From contig NZ_BCFL01000016.1 of the NCBI RefSeq assembly GCF_002217755.1, positions 540,319 through 604,318 of the forward strand: 64,000 bases of DNA, read 5' to 3'. The stretch comes from Streptomyces hyaluromycini. GTDB lineage: Bacteria; Actinomycetota; Actinomycetes; Streptomycetales; Streptomycetaceae. A model generated the notes under the pieces. That model was not told the DNA's origin and did no database searches. It worked only from the letters and a program-made list of their open reading frames with translations. Below, piece after piece: positions 61,059-64,000 of the stretch. Position 1 is the stretch's first letter; every line of letters begins with the position of its first letter. The position numbers and the translations under genes were made by a program.

Positions 61059-61238
61059 ATGTACTTCACCGACCGAGGCATCGAGGAGCTGGAGAAGCGA
61101 CGCGGCGAGGAAGAGGTCACCTTCGAGTGGCTCGCGGAACAGCTCCGCACGTTCGTCGATCTCAACCCCGACTTCGAGGTCCCGGTGGAGCGCCTGGCGA
61201 CCTGGCTGGCGCGACTGGACGACGAGGACGAGGAGTAG
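61059..61238 (+). CDS. Small conserved DUF6104-type protein
   Basis: A 59-aa acidic protein: MYFTDRGIEELEKRRGEEEV, then FEWLAEQLRTFVDLNPDF and a C-terminal EDEE. The ribosome site GCAGGAG is 8 nt before the ATG. I recognise it as a small protein conserved next to kgd in Streptomyces, placed in DUF6104. Two helices are predicted. Function unknown. It is shorter than most annotation cut-offs. Confidence 0.8.
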   Translation: MYFTDRGIEELEKRRGEEEVTFEWLAEQLRTFVDLNPDFEVPVERLATWLARLDDEDEE

Positions 61239-61289
61239 CAGGCCCTTGGCGCCCCGGGGGCCGCGCCCGGCTGACGCCGGACACGATCA

Positions 61290-61360
61290 GCGCCCCGTCA
61301 GGGGCGCGGGGCTGAATCGATGTGCGGCTCCGGCGCGTGAGCGCGACCGGCCCTCACCGG
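61290..61360 (+). repeat. GC-rich intergenic repeat, copy 6
   Basis: GCGCCCCGTCAGGGGCGCGG hairpin followed by CTGAATCGATGTGCGGCTCC and GCGCGACCGGCC, a slightly diverged family member in a convergent gap. Confidence 0.75.
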
Positions 61361-61401
61361 CCCGCAGCCGAAGTACGGCCCTGCCCGGGACCGATCGCCG
61401 G

Positions 61402-62196
61402 TCAGTCCCGCGGAAACACCGTCTCGTACGACAGCTCCAGCGCCCCGTGCACCATCAGCACCGCTCCCACGGCGGCCCACCCCACGCTGCGCCGCCGCAT
61501 CCCCCACGCGGCGGCCGGCAGCCCCACCACCACCTCTGCCAGAGCCAGCCGATGAGCCCTCGGCATCCCGCCCTCCGCCCGGCCGGCCCCCACGCCCTCG
61601 ACATGCCTCACGTGGGCCCCGGCGCCGGCCAGCTCGCAGAGACGTTCGGCCGGTTCGCCGGGCGCGAGCTCCTCCGGCAGTTCCAGCCCCGCGCGCGTGA
61701 GGACAGCGGTCAGCCCCCGCAGCCGCGCGCCCGCGTCGGCCGCCGGATCCGGCGTGGCCAGCCGGTCGAGGTACTGCATGTCCAGCACCGAATCCAGCCC
61801 CAGGCGCGCCGCGAACGTGTGCATCGCCCCGGTCTCCCCGGCCGGCGTGCCGTCGGCGAGCCACGCGTAGCCGACCGGGCGGCGGAATCCGGCGGCGAGG
61901 GTGAAGCCGGCGCGGTCGGCGTCCCACCACAGCCCGAGCACCGGCCACGCGGACCCCACGGCGAGCGCGGTGGCCCAGCCGGTCAGGACGCGGTCGACGG
62001 GCTCGCCCGCGCGCAGCCATGGCGTGCCCTCGGGGACGAGGAGGCTCCACTCGCCGGCCTCGGTCAGCAGCATCCGTTGCCGCAGCAGGGCCGCGAGCGG
62101 GGTGACGGCGTCGGGAGCGGCCCGGCAGAGCAGCAGGGCGCCGGAAGAGGGGGCGGAGGCAGGCCGGGAGACGGCCTTCGATTCGTCCGTCGGCAT
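61402..62196 (-). CDS. Conserved hypothetical protein with C-terminal membrane helix
   Basis: 264 aa from ATG at 62196 (MPTDESKAVSRPASAP). No known domain recognised. Protein-like features: a Trp-rich central part (GEWSLLVPEGTPWL, GLWWDADRAGFTLAAGFRRP, GYAWLADG) and a hydrophobic end, VGWAAVGAVLMVHGALELSY. The C-terminal helix may anchor it. No Shine-Dalgarno site is obvious. It converges with the DUF6104 gene across a repeat. Confidence 0.65.
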   Translation of the reverse strand: MPTDESKAVSRPASAPSSGALLLCRAAPDAVTPLAALLRQRMLLTEAGEWSLLVPEGTPWLRAGEPVDRVLTGWATALAVGSAWPVLGLWWDADRAGFTLAAGFRRPVGYAWLADGTPAGETGAMHTFAARLGLDSVLDMQYLDRLATPDPAADAGARLRGLTAVLTRAGLELPEELAPGEPAERLCELAGAGAHVRHVEGVGAGRAEGGMPRAHRLALAEVVVGLPAAAWGMRRRSVGWAAVGAVLMVHGALELSYETVFPRD

Positions 62197-62298
62197 GAAC
62201 ACACGCTAAGCAATTCACCCGCTTATCGCCTGATATAGGGCTTCACCGGACCCATTGAGGTCAAGTTCGAGCCCGCCCCCATCACTCGGAAGAGTGTC

Positions 62299-62326
62299 TT
62301 GACTTCCCCCGGCCGCGATATATCGT
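62299..62326 (+). promoter_or_regulatory. Promoter with overlapping operator for the DUF4097-PadR operon
   Basis: -35 TTGACT (62299-62304), 16-bp spacer, -10 TATCGT (62321-62326). A perfect palindrome CGATATATCG (62316-62325) overlaps the -10, and a related GCGATATGGCGC follows at 62341-62352. This suits autorepression by the PadR protein encoded in the same operon. Confidence 0.65.
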
Positions 62327-62410
62327 GTTTCATGGAAGACGCGATATGGCGCGAGCCGGGCAATCGCGTTCGCGTCCAGCCGTCGTGTCCGGTCCTAGGA
62401 GGTCCGCACC

Positions 62411-63295
62411 ATGTCCAAGTCCGAGTGGTCCGTCGCCGAGCCCAGGAAGCTCGACTTCGACACCCCCGTGAGCGACCTGCACGTCCGCATCGTCAACGGA
62501 ACAGTCAACGTCGTGGGCACCGACGAGGGTTCCACCCGCCTGGAAGTCACCGAGATCGAGGGCCCGCCCCTGATCGTCACGCACGAGAGCGGCACCCTCA
62601 CGGTGGCCTATGAGGACCTCCCCTGGAAGGGCTTCCTCAAGTGGCTCGACCGCAAGGGCTGGCGGCGCAGCGCGGTGGTCTCCCTGGCCGTCCCGGCGGA
62701 CACCCGGGTGGAGGTGGGCGTGGTCGGCGCGGCGGCCGTCGTCTCCGGCATCACCGGCACCTCGGTGGTCAAGGGCGTCACCGGTGACACCACCCTGGTC
62801 GCCCTCTCCGGCGAGGTCCGCGCGGACACGGTGTCCGGGAACCTGGAGGCCCAGGCCGTCACCGGCAACCTGCGGTTCAACTCCGTCTCCGGCGACCTGA
62901 CCGTCGTCGAGGGCTCGGGCTCCGCCGTGCGGGCCGACTCGGTCAGCGGCTCGATGATCATCGACCTGGACCCGGACGGCCCGACCGACGTCCGGCTGAC
63001 CAGCGTCTCCGGCGAGATCGCCATCAGGCTGCCGCACCCGGCCGACGCCGAGGTCGAGGCCAACACCGCGAGCGGCACGATCTCCAACGCCTTCGACGGA
63101 CTGCGGGTGCACGGCCAGTGGGGCGCCCACAAGATCACCGGCCGCCTCGGCGCGGGCACCGGCAAGCTCCGCGCCACCACGGTCTCCGGCTCCATCGCCC
63201 TGCTGCGCCGCCCGCCCAAGGAGGACGACGACGGCACCTCGGACGGCGCCACCGACGACACGACCGGCGGCACGACCGAAAAGAAGGTGCTCTGA
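62411..63295 (+). CDS. DUF4097 family beta-strand repeat protein
   Basis: A 294-aa protein with AGGAGG upstream of ATG 62411. The body is a run of short repeats of the type VSGNLEAQAVTGNLRFNSVS, VSGDLTVVEGSG, VSGSMIIDL, a parallel beta-solenoid-like pattern characteristic of DUF4097. The C-terminus is Asp/Thr-rich. It has no signal peptide or membrane helix. The PadR gene starts 1 bp after its stop codon, so they form an operon; DUF4097 proteins are often encoded with PadR-type or similar regulators. Confidence 0.85.
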   Translation: MSKSEWSVAEPRKLDFDTPVSDLHVRIVNGTVNVVGTDEGSTRLEVTEIEGPPLIVTHESGTLTVAYEDLPWKGFLKWLDRKGWRRSAVVSLAVPADTRVEVGVVGAAAVVSGITGTSVVKGVTGDTTLVALSGEVRADTVSGNLEAQAVTGNLRFNSVSGDLTVVEGSGSAVRADSVSGSMIIDLDPDGPTDVRLTSVSGEIAIRLPHPADAEVEANTASGTISNAFDGLRVHGQWGAHKITGRLGAGTGKLRATTVSGSIALLRRPPKEDDDGTSDGATDDTTGGTTEKKVL

Positions 63296-63296
63296 C

Positions 63297-64000
63297 ATGC
63301 CTCCCGTCTTCGCCCACGGCCGCCTCCGCCTCTACCTCCTCAAGCTGCTGGACGAGGCCCCGCGCCACGGCTACGAGGTGATCCGGCTGCTGGAAGAGCG
63401 CTTCCAGGGCCTGTACGCCCCGTCGGCGGGCACCGTCTACCCCCGCCTCGCCAAGCTGGAGGCCGAGGGCCTGGTCACCCACACCACCGAGGGCGGTCGC
63501 AAGGTCTACGCCATCACGGACGCCGGCCGGGCCGAACTGGCTGACCGCAGCGGCGAACTGGCCGACCTGGAGCTGGAGATCCGCGAGTCGGTGGCGGAAC
63601 TGGCCGCCGAGATAAGGGCCGACGTGCGCGGCGCGGCCGGCGATCTGCGCCGCGAGGTGCGCGCGGCCGCCTCCGAGGCCCGGCACGGCGGCGCGACGGG
63701 CACCGGGGAGTACGGCGACCCCGGCGACAAGGAGTCGTGGCGGGCCGCCAAGGAGGAGATGCGCCGGGTCAAGCAGGAGTGGAAGGAGCAGGCCCGCCGC
63801 GCCAAGGACGAGAGCCGCCGGGCCCGTGACGAGGCCCAGCGGGCCCGCCGGCAGGCCCAGGAGGCCCAGGCCCGGGCGCGGGCCCAGGCCCAGGAGGAGA
63901 TGCAGCGCATCGCCCGCCGGGTGCAGGAGCACGTCCAGGACCACTTCACGCGCGGCGACTGGCCGACGGGAGTCCGCGAGGGCCTCACCGAACTCGCCAA
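63297..64000 (+). CDS. PadR-family regulator with long coiled-coil tail, runs off right edge
   Basis: About 234 codons are visible from ATG at 63297. The PadR winged helix covers residues 1-90: GRLRLYLLKLLDEAPRHGYE, APSAGTVYPRLAKLEAEGLV, GRKVYAITDAGRAEL. The rest is a charged coiled coil rich in Arg/Ala/Glu/Gln (RRAKDESRRARDEAQRARRQ), longer than the single dimerisation helix of usual PadR proteins. It probably represses this operon through the CGATATATCG site upstream. The C-terminus is outside the window. Confidence 0.88.
   Translation, partial: MPPVFAHGRLRLYLLKLLDEAPRHGYEVIRLLEERFQGLYAPSAGTVYPRLAKLEAEGLVTHTTEGGRKVYAITDAGRAELADRSGELADLELEIRESVAELAAEIRADVRGAAGDLRREVRAAASEARHGGATGTGEYGDPGDKESWRAAKEEMRRVKQEWKEQARRAKDESRRARDEAQRARRQAQEAQARARAQAQEEMQRIARRVQEHVQDHFTRGDWPTGVREGLTELA

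Noticed and set aside
56990..61165. Very long minus-strand open frame opposite kgd
   Set aside because: Low-complexity Arg/Val/Leu/Gly/Asp-rich translation typical of the antisense of high-GC genes; the plus-strand kgd is unambiguous.

Overview
The window is high-GC actinobacterial chromosome, almost certainly Streptomyces. Codon use is strongly G/C at third positions, many genes start with GTG or TTG, and there is a conservon-type sensor operon, a lon gene behind a CTTGAGT-N7-ACTCAAT element, an actinobacterial 2-oxoglutarate decarboxylase fusion, a Ku/LigD-polymerase pair and a recurrent GC-rich intergenic repeat. It divides into accessory DNA on the left (1 to about 20.1 kb) and ordinary core chromosome on the right (20.3 to 64 kb).

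Accessory part. Positions 7498 to 1 (minus strand) hold a tightly overlapping four-gene operon that I read as a pPIWI-RE prokaryotic-Argonaute-like defence island: a Fe-S PD-(D/E)XK nuclease that looks like two tandem Cas4/AddB-type halves, a REase-fold partner whose catalytic residues look degenerate, a 1189-aa DinG/XPD-type Fe-S helicase, and the N-terminal third of the pPIWI-RE protein, which runs off the left edge. Divergent from it, 77 bp away, is a TTG-started Ser/Thr kinase. A convergent AfsR-like SARP/NB-ARC/TPR regulator and a divergent 74-aa basic ORF follow, an arrangement that recalls AfsK/AfsR/AfsS. Next come a tyrosine recombinase, an RHH-PIN toxin-antitoxin pair, a Phd-VapC pair and a 45-nt 3' half of tRNA-Arg(CCG). 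That half-tRNA reads as the right attachment scar of the integrated element, so the element should continue left of the window to an intact tRNA-Arg.

Between 15.2 and 20.1 kb lies a second, more decayed accessory stretch. It holds two paralogous small membrane-anchored collagen-like proteins, a frameshifted IS5-type element, a near-identical second copy of the RHH-PIN pair, and an isolated full-length rpoA. This rpoA has no ribosomal-protein neighbours and sits between two remnants of tyrosine-recombinase genes.

Core part. In order: a TIGR04222-type membrane protein; a large secreted protein; a lipoprotein multicopper oxidase and a DoxX protein; divergent Ku and LigD-type polymerase genes (NHEJ); a NERD protein; a dual-specificity phosphatase; a lipoprotein plus orphan histidine kinase; an SH3 protein; an FtsW/PBP pair; an AurF-like diiron protein; an NlpC/P60 endopeptidase; a TetR plus small-protein operon; a conservon (sensor kinase, roadblock, DUF742, GTPase) followed by a StyA-like flavoprotein; a PP2C-like protein; a MarR regulator; a GH25 muramidase; lon; a GNAT; a Tat sulfatase; a rhomboid-like protein; a spermidine-synthase-like protein; a two-component system; kgd/sucA; a DUF6104 small protein; a hypothetical; and a DUF4097-PadR operon cut by the right edge. 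From memory the order resembles the lon-kgd-Ku neighbourhood of S. coelicolor. The left 20 kb is therefore most simply an integration hotspot next to a tRNA gene that has accreted more than one island.
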